NCBI GenBank assembly: GCA_964386865.1 | Contig: CAYLUN010000003.1 | Coordinates: 62,001-126,000, forward strand | Reading direction: 5' to 3' | Length of the DNA: 64,000 nt | Source of the DNA: CAYLUN01 sp964386865 | GTDB lineage: Bacteria; Verrucomicrobiota; Kiritimatiellia; RFP12; UBA1067 | Shown: positions 38,001 to 45,259 of the stretch, one piece after another | How positions within the stretch are numbered: the stretch's first letter is position 1 | How the letters are laid out: each line of letters begins with the position of its first letter | Program-made: the position numbers and the translations under genes | The notes under the pieces: generated by a model | Told to the model about the DNA's origin: nothing | Database searches by the model: none | What the model saw: the letters and a program-made list of their open reading frames with translations, nothing else

Positions 38001-38246
38001 GACCGGAGCGGCAAGCCTCAGGCCTACGACCGCCTCGCGGTCAGCGCGCGGGCCGACGGCGTGCGCTTCCGCGTGCTGCTGCTCCCGTTCCGCTGGGGCG
38101 ATCCGCTGCCGCGCGTCGCCGGGCGCACCGTCGAGTGGGACGGCCAGCGCGACACGTTCGATTTCGAGGTCGGCGCCGACGGCCGCACGCGGTGCGCCGT
38201 GAAGCGTGACGGCGACGTGCTGATCGACACGTCTGAACTTAAGTGA
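35040..38246 (+). CDS. Secreted heparinase II/III-like protein with N-terminal copper-amine-oxidase-like domain
   Basis: This is a 1068-residue protein from the ATG at 35040. A signal peptide (MILRTIVISAMALIPVVSGA) is followed by a region with DGKVYVPGSFAAVLGL and GSTYYSLSDLAQNKGMKVTLHPRGLLYIG, like the stalk domain (copper amine oxidase N-domain fold) seen on bacterial surface proteins. From about 280 (GVYPRLLFSPEDVPALAARLR) an alpha/alpha toroid leads to the heparinase II/III beta-sandwich marked by HHHADAGMLHFSALGVDWITE (His737-Asp741). The family cleaves acidic polysaccharides by beta-elimination or acts as a hydrolase. Paired with the next gene, which shares the toroid start and the late RTAGLVRGPHPY motif, it probably attacks the uronic-acid backbone of the target glycan. 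No Shine-Dalgarno is obvious. Confidence 0.82.
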   Translation: MILRTIVISAMALIPVVSGAETPSLAPLAPPPQDKGLPYTRSAQPAALDKIKDGVAVFAGSRYGYAKGYRVRLSDTDLLQAEAVLKDGKVYVPGSFAAVLGLKEIKPAAVPTELAAIADRWVYAPEELAPGSSAKLDFPPPAGLPSLEVRGSTYYSLSDLAQNKGMKVTLHPRGLLYIGANELMFGPHETAVLESVITLFDTPEKYADPDIATNYIPTLKRQGKWTDHVKATPAQLALLNGPETKWETAKKADYNFTGLNEKLLGSKVPPPGVYPRLLFSPEDVPALAARLRANSLGRRSLIEMEVLLKKTWWDPASSDGQVFAKLATGDLSGLAWAECAPGTPACSVPHMFNGQKPGIRNSHVAYVPECLTAMALYCLLTGDDAHGRQAAAAIANYYRLREPLIDEWNAVSDSEFGSAYTRPNGAACQMAGNGGATHWRGMHGLVAHMNLGLALDFAGMWMTPGEKDLMRRVIAKATYGRRAYAQDAPARFRDVNWAGWDLPHFLAVAAIEGLEGFDREAYASNVETVRAFCDWGVDPAGVVFESNGKSPGSMQFVALSLVTLARRGENLWGHPHWRRLLEAQIQMTSPSGRVTVNSGTQYAPHSRQPLSLSLVDTFKAFFPSDRRADYLLSQAAHLSPGDESLHLWLPDGSDAEEYRARMEKARNLRLPSPSYPGFVRGVLYDADFAPTARADLNLPLDFSAPTHGVFSSFSDRTTNAVWMNLMVRPNHYLGAGHHHADAGMLHFSALGVDWITESNLSQVYDGQVHSQVLVDGLSQPTNLPGFVNGYQAAATYAGARLGASGAAAAADLTAAYSYRWLTQPPQVWSEAARAMGWELDPSPALARIFAGTARDKLRPWWPSYTFCNYIPTCRAPFNPMRHVHRTAGLVRGPHPYGFVLDDVKKDDAARLYQWTAMLNAGVWQAEVPGLAAGQLALACRPPEPGASQARAPIRPAAGEPLLLVCLLEPAAAGAPQQLGVSAEPGPLDRSGKPQAYDRLAVSARADGVRFRVLLLPFRWGDPLPRVAGRTVEWDGQRDTFDFEVGADGRTRCAVKRDGDVLIDTSELK

Positions 38247-38258
38247 AAGGACGAAGCC

Positions 38259-41200
38259 GTGAGAATTGAGTTGCGAGTCATCTGTCTGGTCGCTGCGGCT
38301 TGCGCGGCGCGCGCGGCGTCGCCGTTCGCCGACCGGCCGTGCCTCTCATATGCCTCGCCGCAGGGCCCGGACGGCAAGCCCGTGGAGCTGCGCTGGGGCG
38401 ACGCGCCCGTGGCGGACTTCGGCTCGCGGCAGGTGGCGTTCGACCCGGCCGGCGTGCGCCAGCTCAGGCCGGTGCCCGCGCCGGGCGTGCACCCGCGCAT
38501 CGCGTTCGCGCCGGAGGATCTGCCGGACATGCGCAAGCGCCTGAAAGAGACGCGCTGCGGCCAGGCCGCGTGGAAGAACCTGCTCTGCTGGACCGAGATG
38601 ATGAAAGGCGCTTACGACGATACGGCCGAGTACGCGCAGCCCGACGTGTGGAAGGGCGGCTTCGGCGGCCTGCGCGGACGCGTGCCACTCTTCCGGCTGG
38701 GCGTGCCGCGCGAGAAGGGCTTCGCCTACAACCGCAACCCACGCGCCGCCGAGATCTACGGCAGCCTGATCGACGGCTCGGCCACGAACTTTCCCACGTT
38801 CTACTGGAACGTTTTCTCGCTGGAGGCGTTCCGCTGCCTGATCGAAAGCGACGAGGCATCGGCGCGGAAACTGGGGCGCGCGGTCGTCACGGCGATGCGA
38901 GTCGACCAAGCGGCCCGCGATGCGGAGCGGCAGAAGAAAGGCCTCGCAGGACCGCCCGACCAGCCGGCCGGCGGCTTCCAGCTGGCGTTCGTCTACGACT
39001 TCATCTACAACTGGCTCGCGCCGGAGCAGCGCCGCGCGATCCACGCCGAGCTGGCCGCGTGCTCGTGGCGCCACGACAACTACGGGACGTTCAACGAGGC
39101 GACCGCCTCGCGCAGCAACTGGGCGACCTTCTCCTACTGGCTCTACCCCGTGCTGGCCATCGAGGGCGAGGAGGGCTTCAACGACCTTAAGGTTCGCGGC
39201 ATGTACCGCGGCTGGCGCAACCTCTACACCTACGGCTGGTTCCAGTCGGGCGCGACCTTCGAGGGCGAGGCCAAGAACCAGCTCGGCATGGACGGCGTCA
39301 TTCCGTTCGCGATGCGGCAGCAGGCCTACGGCTTCGACAACCTCAGCGGCCACCCGTACCTGCGGGCCTACGCCACGAACTTCCTGCCGCACAGCGTGAT
39401 CCCGACGCTCGACGGCTTCATCAAGTACGACCTGCTGGGCGGCGCGCACGGCCGGCCCATGCCGCCCGACGGGCTCGGCCTGAAGTTCATGTTCCCCGAG
39501 GACAAGCGGGTCGACTGGGTCTATCGCAGCGCGGTCGGCGAGCGTTACGAGCACGTGCCCGACCGCTGCGACGGCTACCGCAACGACCTCCTCTTCTTTC
39601 TGATGTACGCCATGGACTTCGACCCCGCGAACCGCGACCCGGCCGCGCTCGGGCTCGGCCACACCTTCTTCTGCGGCGAGCGCGCGCTGCTCATGACGCG
39701 CAGCGGCTGGGACACGAACGCGCTGATGCTCTGCCTGCACACGCGGCAGGCGAACGGCGGACACCCGTTCGCGGATCGCAACGCGATCCAGCTCGCCGGC
39801 GCCGGCCGCGTCTGGTCGCCGCCCGGCTATGCGACGTTCAAGACGCCGGAGAACAGCTTGGTCTGCATCGACGGCAAGAGCCAGAACCTGGCTGTGCCGG
39901 GCCGCTTGGTGGACTTTGTGGACGCGCCTCTGGCCACTTTTGCGGTGGGCGATGCGAAGTACTGCTGGGACTGGGACTGGAAGACGCTCGGCAAAGGCGG
40001 CGGCGCCTATTCGGCGGAGGACGTGGAGGCTGACCGCGTTGAGATTCCGCCTGGTTGGCAGAAGGAGGTGCACTGCATCAACGACTTCAGCTACACGAAA
40101 CTGCCATTCGAGTACCTGAGCCGGCCGTTGTTCGCACAGCCCCACTGGTGCCTGAAGGCGGGGTTCGTCTCGCCCGTGGTGCGGCAGCCGTTCTACCCCG
40201 TGCGGAAGGCGTTCCGCACGGCAGGGCTCGTGCGCGGCCCGCACCCTTACGCGCTCGTGGTCGATGACATCCAGAAGGACGAGTCCGTGCGCCGCTACGA
40301 CTGGATCCTGACGCTGGAGAAGGACGTCGCGATTCTGAAGACGGCGCGCAGCGGCGGGCAGCTCGACGTGCTGCTCAAAGGCGAGGCCTCGCCAGCCCTG
40401 CTGCTGGTGCGCGTGCTGTCCGGCGAAGGCCTCGGCGAGCCTTCGCTCGACGACTTCCCCAACCAGAGCGATCCGAAGAAGTACGGCCCTGTGCGCCGCC
40501 TGGTGCTTCCGGCGCACGCGGCGTCGCCCGCGTTCAAGGTGCTGCTCTACCCGCACCTGCCGGGCGACCCGCTGCCTGTCACGGCGTGGAACCAGGCGCG
40601 CACCGAGGTGACGGTCTCGCTCGGCGGGGCGGCGGACCGGCTGACCTTCGCGCCTGCGGCCTGCGGCAAGACCGACGTCGCCGTCTGGCGCGGCCGCGAG
40701 CGGATCGTCAGCGTCAGCGCTCCGGTGCCGACGCTCAAAGACGTGCTGCTCGAGCAGGAGGCGGCGCGCGTCGCCCGGCTGCGGCGCGAGCTGGCCGGCT
40801 TCAGCCCCGACGCGCTGCCCGGCCGGCTCGCCACGCCGGCCGTGCCGGGGCTGGCGCAAGAGCCCGGCCGCGTGGCGCAGGCGCTGCGGTTTTCAGGCGC
40901 GAAAGAGGGCGTGGCGTGGCCGGTGGACCTGCGACCGCTCACCAACGGCTTTACGCTTGCCTTCTGGGCGCGCGCCGAGCCGCCGGCGGGCTCGTACGTG
41001 AGCTGTAACGGCAACCGGGGCTTCGCGCTGTCGCTCGAGCACGGCAAGTTCCTGCGCACCGACGCGCTGGGCCAGCACCGCTGGCAGGGCAACGCGCCGC
41101 TGAACGGCGAGGCGTGGCACCAGTTCGCCGTGACGGTAGACCGTGCGGCGCTCACGCTGTTCGTGGACGGGCGCCCGCTGAAGTCCGGTGCGCTGGAGAA

Positions 41201-41342
41201 GCCGCCGCCGCTCAGCCCGGCGCTCACGCTCGGCGCGGGCTACGCGGGGCTGCTCGACGACCTGCGCGTCTACGCCCGCGCGCTCTCGGCGGCCGAGGTT
41301 GAGCGCCTCTACAACTACCAATCATACGTAAAGGGGCCTTGA
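38259..41342 (+). CDS. Secreted heparinase II/III-like protein with C-terminal LamG domain
   Basis: This is a 1027-residue protein. The start is GTG at 38259, with AAAGGA upstream, 12 bases after the preceding gene. Its signal peptide is MRIELRVICLVAAACAARA. GVHPRIAFAPEDLPDMRKRLKET opens the toroid domain; the Tyr- and Trp-rich middle includes FNEATASRSNWATFSYWLYP and ERALLMTRSGWDTNALMLC. FRTAGLVRGPHPYALVVDD near residue 650 is shared with the upstream paralogue (RTAGLVRGPHPYGFVLDD). Residues about 885-1020 are a LamG/concanavalin-like domain (TNGFTLAFWARAEPPAGSYVS, WHQFAVTVDRAALTLFVDG, LLDDLRVYARALSAAEVERLY) that probably binds carbohydrate. It likely acts with its neighbour on the same acidic glycan. 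Confidence 0.82.
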   Translation: MRIELRVICLVAAACAARAASPFADRPCLSYASPQGPDGKPVELRWGDAPVADFGSRQVAFDPAGVRQLRPVPAPGVHPRIAFAPEDLPDMRKRLKETRCGQAAWKNLLCWTEMMKGAYDDTAEYAQPDVWKGGFGGLRGRVPLFRLGVPREKGFAYNRNPRAAEIYGSLIDGSATNFPTFYWNVFSLEAFRCLIESDEASARKLGRAVVTAMRVDQAARDAERQKKGLAGPPDQPAGGFQLAFVYDFIYNWLAPEQRRAIHAELAACSWRHDNYGTFNEATASRSNWATFSYWLYPVLAIEGEEGFNDLKVRGMYRGWRNLYTYGWFQSGATFEGEAKNQLGMDGVIPFAMRQQAYGFDNLSGHPYLRAYATNFLPHSVIPTLDGFIKYDLLGGAHGRPMPPDGLGLKFMFPEDKRVDWVYRSAVGERYEHVPDRCDGYRNDLLFFLMYAMDFDPANRDPAALGLGHTFFCGERALLMTRSGWDTNALMLCLHTRQANGGHPFADRNAIQLAGAGRVWSPPGYATFKTPENSLVCIDGKSQNLAVPGRLVDFVDAPLATFAVGDAKYCWDWDWKTLGKGGGAYSAEDVEADRVEIPPGWQKEVHCINDFSYTKLPFEYLSRPLFAQPHWCLKAGFVSPVVRQPFYPVRKAFRTAGLVRGPHPYALVVDDIQKDESVRRYDWILTLEKDVAILKTARSGGQLDVLLKGEASPALLLVRVLSGEGLGEPSLDDFPNQSDPKKYGPVRRLVLPAHAASPAFKVLLYPHLPGDPLPVTAWNQARTEVTVSLGGAADRLTFAPAACGKTDVAVWRGRERIVSVSAPVPTLKDVLLEQEAARVARLRRELAGFSPDALPGRLATPAVPGLAQEPGRVAQALRFSGAKEGVAWPVDLRPLTNGFTLAFWARAEPPAGSYVSCNGNRGFALSLEHGKFLRTDALGQHRWQGNAPLNGEAWHQFAVTVDRAALTLFVDGRPLKSGALEKPPPLSPALTLGAGYAGLLDDLRVYARALSAAEVERLYNYQSYVKGP

Positions 41343-41343
41343 C

Positions 41344-42183
41344 ATGAGAATCGGGTGTCGGGCTCACGATTTCGGCCGGCGGCCGGCAGGAGAAATGGCT
41401 GACGCGATCGCGGCCAAGGGCCTGTCCTGCGTCCAGCTGGCGCCGTTCAAGGCGCTGACAGAGTTCGGAAGTCAGGCCGGCGCGCTGACGCCGGAGAGGG
41501 CGTCGGCCGCGCGCCAGGCCTTTGAGGCGCGCGGGGTCGCCATCTCCGTCTTAGGATGCTACGTCAACCCGATCCACCCCGACCTCGCGGAGCGCCGACG
41601 CCTTCTGGCGGTCTTCAAGTCCCACCTGCGTGTCGCCCGCGCGTTCGGCTGTGGGCTGGTCGCTTTGGAGACCGGGTCGCTGAACGCCGACTACTCGCCC
41701 CACCCGGCGAATCACGGGGAGCCTGCGTTCGAGAGCGCGGTGGCCAGCATGGCTGAGCTGGCCGAGGCGGCCGAGGCGTGCGGCGTGAGCGTGGGCGTCG
41801 AAGCGGTGACCGCGCACACGGTGTCGACTCCGCGCAGAATGCGGCGCTTGCTGGACCTCGTTGCGTCCGGCAGCCTGCGCGTCGTCTTTGATGCCGCCAA
41901 TCTGCTCGACGCCGGGAATTGGATTCGGCAAGAGACTCTTTTCCAAGAGGCTTTTGAGCTGTTTGGCGAGCGGATTGACGTGGTTCACGCCAAGGACTTC
42001 ACTGTTGAGGACGGCACGCTGCGGCTGCGGCCGATGGGCGGCGGCGGCGGCCTCCGGTGGGAGGCGGTGTTCGCGTGGCTCACGCGGCACAGGCCGCAGG
42101 TCGATGTGTTGCTGGAAGAGGTGGGCGAGTCGACGGTCGGCGCAAGCCTGGCTGCGGTTGAGCGCCTGATGGCTAAGAGCTGA
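41344..42183 (+). CDS. Sugar phosphate isomerase/epimerase (xylose isomerase-like TIM barrel)
   Basis: This is a 279-residue cytoplasmic protein from the ATG at 41344, two bases after the heparinase-like stop, with AAGGGG upstream. The fold is marked by RIGCRAHDFG at strand 1, KGLSCVQLAPFKAL, VGVEAVTAH (first metal-binding Glu), RVVFDAANLLD (Asp), DVVHAKDF (His) and VLLEEVGES (Glu). This is the usual divalent-metal site of the AP2Ec superfamily. It would isomerise or epimerise a released sugar or sugar acid before central metabolism. The operon context with GH105 and heparinase-like genes points to a uronate or deoxysugar, but this is inference. A decayed copy of its N-terminus lies at 34924-35040. 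Confidence 0.88.
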   Translation: MRIGCRAHDFGRRPAGEMADAIAAKGLSCVQLAPFKALTEFGSQAGALTPERASAARQAFEARGVAISVLGCYVNPIHPDLAERRRLLAVFKSHLRVARAFGCGLVALETGSLNADYSPHPANHGEPAFESAVASMAELAEAAEACGVSVGVEAVTAHTVSTPRRMRRLLDLVASGSLRVVFDAANLLDAGNWIRQETLFQEAFELFGERIDVVHAKDFTVEDGTLRLRPMGGGGGLRWEAVFAWLTRHRPQVDVLLEEVGESTVGASLAAVERLMAKS

Positions 42184-42204
42184 TTGAGAAAGAAAGAGCA
42201 TGGC

Positions 42205-44028
42205 ATGAATGATCCGCTGAAAGTTGTACGAGCGATTGCCGACCGATTGATCCGCACGACGCCGTTTCGCTACCGCTTGGAGCTGGCACCGTGCAAGCGG
42301 GAGTTCAAGAACGAAAGCTCCTGCGGCCTGCAGGCCGTCGACTTCGGCCGCACCTTTGGCTTGGGGCTGCCGGGCATCGCATACGCGTTCACGCAGCTCC
42401 GGTCGGAGGCCGAGGCAGAGATCGATATTCAGATCGAGCACAGCGACGGCTGCAAGGTCTGGCTGAACGGCTCGCTTGTCTACGAGAAGAGCGGCCTTCG
42501 CCCGCTCCGGCTGACTATCGATGAGCGCAGCATCGTGATGACGAACCAGTTCAGCGTCAGGCTGAGGCGCGGGATGAACGCGCTGCTCATCAAGTCGGAG
42601 ACGCGCGGCAGCGAGTGGGCCGTGCTGCTTCAGCCGCCGAGCCGCAAGGGCTCGGTTATGCAGGACGAGGCGCCTGCCCCGGAGATCGGACTGCGAAATT
42701 TCGAGGGCGTCGACGAGCGCATTGTGCAGCTCACAAACTGGCTGGTTATCGGGCCGTTCGCCAACCGGGTCCGCGATGGCCTGTTTTGCGGTCTGGAAGA
42801 GCCCCATGCGCCGGAATCCGAGATTCGCTTCGGCGTCATGTATCAGGGCCGCGATGAGCGGGTGACGTGGACCATACCCAAGATTGAGATCCTTGGCAAC
42901 GTGATAGACCCGCTGCCCTGGGGAACCAACTACAACTGGAACTACCACAACGGAGGCGTCGCCTGGGCCATGCAGCACCTGGCCGAGCTAACGGGCGAAG
43001 CGGCGTATGCAGACTACGCCAACCGGTTCTGCGATTTCCACCTGAACAGCCTTCCCTTTGTGGCTCACCAGGTCAAAGCGCTGCATGCGGTCACAAGCGC
43101 CAATCACCAGCTGATAGACACGCCTCTACTCGACTTCACCTTGGCGCCGTCGCTGCCCTACGCGTATCGCCTTCAGCGCGAGCCGTCCTTCGAGAACCGT
43201 GCGGCCTATGAAGCCTTCGTGGGGCGCATGATGGCTTACGCGCGGGAAGGGCAGGTGCGCTTGCCAGGGCTGAACATATTCACGCGCACCACGCCTGTGA
43301 GATATACGACGTGGGCTGATGACATGTTCATGGGAATCCCCTTTCTGGTGCAGGCGTCGCGCTGCGCGAGCGAGCCCGCTGAAAAGGCCGCGCTTCTCGA
43401 CGACGCGGCAAGCCAGGCGCTTGCGTTCAACGCGGAGGTCTGGGATGAAGTTGCGCAGCTGTATAGGCACGCCCGCTATTCGGGCACCGATTCAAGAATG
43501 CCGCACTGGTCGCGCTGTAACGGATGGGCGCTTTGGGCCATGGCGGAGGTTCTGCAGGCGCTGCCTGAAGAGAACCCGCGGTACGCGGTCATCCTTGCGC
43601 ACCTCCGGCGGCACGTGGATTCGCTTCTGAGGTATCAGAGCGCCGCCGGCTTCTGGCATAACGTGCTTGACCGTCCGGACTCGCCGGAGGAGGTCTCCGG
43701 AACCGCCATCTTCACTATGGCCATTTCCCGTGGCGTGCGTGCGGGCTGGCTGCGAGGGGACGCGTACCGGACAGCCGCGCTCAGCGGCTGGAAAGCCTTG
43801 GCGACGCGCGTCGAGCCGGATGGTACGGTGCACGATATCTGCATGGGGACGATGTGCTCGGAAGACGTCGAATATTACGTGCGGCGCCCGCTCTATGATA
43901 ACGACACACACGGACTGTTCGCGGTGCTTTTTGCAGGATTGGAAGTGCACAAGTGCCTGCGCACAGAGTCGTCAGTGCTTGACACGCCCAATAAAGTCAA
44001 CGACACTGATCAGCATGATGAACATTAA
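42205..44028 (+). CDS. GH105/GH88 unsaturated uronyl hydrolase with N-terminal beta-sandwich, cytoplasmic
   Basis: This is a 607-residue protein. The ATG at 42205 is preferred to the TTG at 42184; a purine-rich stretch precedes it. No signal peptide is seen. Residues about 15-180 form a jelly-roll domain (DIQIEHSDGCKVWLNGSLVYEKSG). The (alpha/alpha)6 barrel follows, with the GH105 signatures TTWADDMFMGIPFLVQAS (Asp372, Asp373) and WSRCNGWALWAMAEVLQAL. These enzymes hydrate the unsaturated uronic acid left at the non-reducing end by a polysaccharide lyase and so release it. This supports reading the two heparinase-like genes upstream as lyases. The last 14 bases overlap the next gene. Confidence 0.88.
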   Translation: MNDPLKVVRAIADRLIRTTPFRYRLELAPCKREFKNESSCGLQAVDFGRTFGLGLPGIAYAFTQLRSEAEAEIDIQIEHSDGCKVWLNGSLVYEKSGLRPLRLTIDERSIVMTNQFSVRLRRGMNALLIKSETRGSEWAVLLQPPSRKGSVMQDEAPAPEIGLRNFEGVDERIVQLTNWLVIGPFANRVRDGLFCGLEEPHAPESEIRFGVMYQGRDERVTWTIPKIEILGNVIDPLPWGTNYNWNYHNGGVAWAMQHLAELTGEAAYADYANRFCDFHLNSLPFVAHQVKALHAVTSANHQLIDTPLLDFTLAPSLPYAYRLQREPSFENRAAYEAFVGRMMAYAREGQVRLPGLNIFTRTTPVRYTTWADDMFMGIPFLVQASRCASEPAEKAALLDDAASQALAFNAEVWDEVAQLYRHARYSGTDSRMPHWSRCNGWALWAMAEVLQALPEENPRYAVILAHLRRHVDSLLRYQSAAGFWHNVLDRPDSPEEVSGTAIFTMAISRGVRAGWLRGDAYRTAALSGWKALATRVEPDGTVHDICMGTMCSEDVEYYVRRPLYDNDTHGLFAVLFAGLEVHKCLRTESSVLDTPNKVNDTDQHDEH

Positions 44029-45241
44029 ACAGCGCCTTGCACGTGTTGCCTTGTCCTGCCTCACCGTGATGAGCCCAGTGACATCGGTCCTCGCCGCAAC
44101 GTTTAGCGAAGACGTTGCTTTTCTGAAAAAGCACGCCGACACGATCGTGCTGAGCGACGGGGCGGGATCGGCCCAAGTCGCCGTTGTTCCCGCCTGGCAG
44201 GGCCGCGTGATGACCAGCACGGCGGGCGGCGGCGGCGGAGCGAGCCTCGGCTGGATCAACCGCGAGCTGATCGCCTCGGGCAAGATCCAGCCCCATATCA
44301 ACGTCTTCGGCGGCGAGGACCGGTTCTGGCTCGGGCCGGAGGGCGGGCAGTTCTCGATCTTCTTTGCGCCGGGCGCGAAGTTCGTGCTGGCGGACTGGCA
44401 GACGCCGGCGGCACTCGACACGCTTCCCTACACGCTGGTTCAGAAGTCGGAGACGCTGGCGCAGTTCGCCGTCACGTTTGCGCTCACGAACTACAGCGGC
44501 GCGCGCTTCGATGTCCAAGTCGACCGCAAGGTGGCCCTGCTGCCCAGCGACCGCGCGTGGAAGGCGCTCGGCGTTTCGCCGGCGCCGTCCGTGAGCCTGG
44601 TCGCCTACGAGACCGACAACCGGATCACCAACGCCGGCCGGCTGCCCTGGCGCAAAGAGACGGGGCTGCTCTCGGTCTGGATTCTCGGCATGTTCAACCC
44701 GTCGCCCACGACCACCATCGTGGTGCCCATCAAGCCCGGCTCTGACGCCGAGCTGGGCGCGAAGGTCACCTCCGACTACTTCGGCAGCGTGCCGCCCGAG
44801 CGGCTGGTCGTCAAGGAAAGCGTCATCTTCTTCAGCGGCGACGGCCAGTTCCGCAGCAAAATCGGCGTGAACCCCAGGCGCAGCAAAGGCGTGCTGGGCA
44901 GCTACGACGCGGGCAGCCGCGTGCTGACGATCGTGCAGTTCACGCAGCCGGAAGGGGCCGCGGACTACGTCAACTCGCTGTGGAAGCTGCAGGAGAAGCC
45001 TTTTGCGGGGGATGCGGCCAACAGCTACAACGACGGGCCTCCCGCTCCCGGCGCGAAGCCGCTCGGGCCGTTCTACGAGCTGGAGTCGTCCTCTCCCGCC
45101 GCCGCGCTCGAGCCGGGCAAGAGCCTCACGCACGTTCACCGCACCCTCCACCTGAGTGGGCCGGAGCCGGCCTTGGATGTGGTCGCGAAGGCGACGCTCG
45201 GCGTCTCGCTGGCCGACGTTCGCGCGGCCCTAAAGCCGTAA
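44015..45241 (+). CDS. Secreted DUF6786-family protein
   Basis: This is a 408-residue protein from the ATG at 44015 (or 44018), overlapping the end of the GH105 gene. Its signal peptide is MMNIKQRLARVALSCLTVMSPVTSVLA. The mature protein is beta-rich (VAVVPAWQGRVMTSTAGG, GLSWIN-like GASLGWINREL, GGEDRFWLGPEGGQFSIFFAPG, ALTNYSGARFDVQVDRKV). It resembles the galactose-mutarotase-like beta-supersandwich of DUF6786 proteins, found beside polysaccharide-degrading genes in PVC and Bacteroidetes bacteria. No catalytic function is established. It might bind or mutarotate an oligosaccharide in the periplasm. It lies 18 bases before the DUF1080/GH32-like gene, in the same operon. Confidence 0.7.
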   Translation: MMNIKQRLARVALSCLTVMSPVTSVLAATFSEDVAFLKKHADTIVLSDGAGSAQVAVVPAWQGRVMTSTAGGGGGASLGWINRELIASGKIQPHINVFGGEDRFWLGPEGGQFSIFFAPGAKFVLADWQTPAALDTLPYTLVQKSETLAQFAVTFALTNYSGARFDVQVDRKVALLPSDRAWKALGVSPAPSVSLVAYETDNRITNAGRLPWRKETGLLSVWILGMFNPSPTTTIVVPIKPGSDAELGAKVTSDYFGSVPPERLVVKESVIFFSGDGQFRSKIGVNPRRSKGVLGSYDAGSRVLTIVQFTQPEGAADYVNSLWKLQEKPFAGDAANSYNDGPPAPGAKPLGPFYELESSSPAAALEPGKSLTHVHRTLHLSGPEPALDVVAKATLGVSLADVRAALKP

Positions 45242-45259
45242 GAGAAGGTCGTAATAAGA

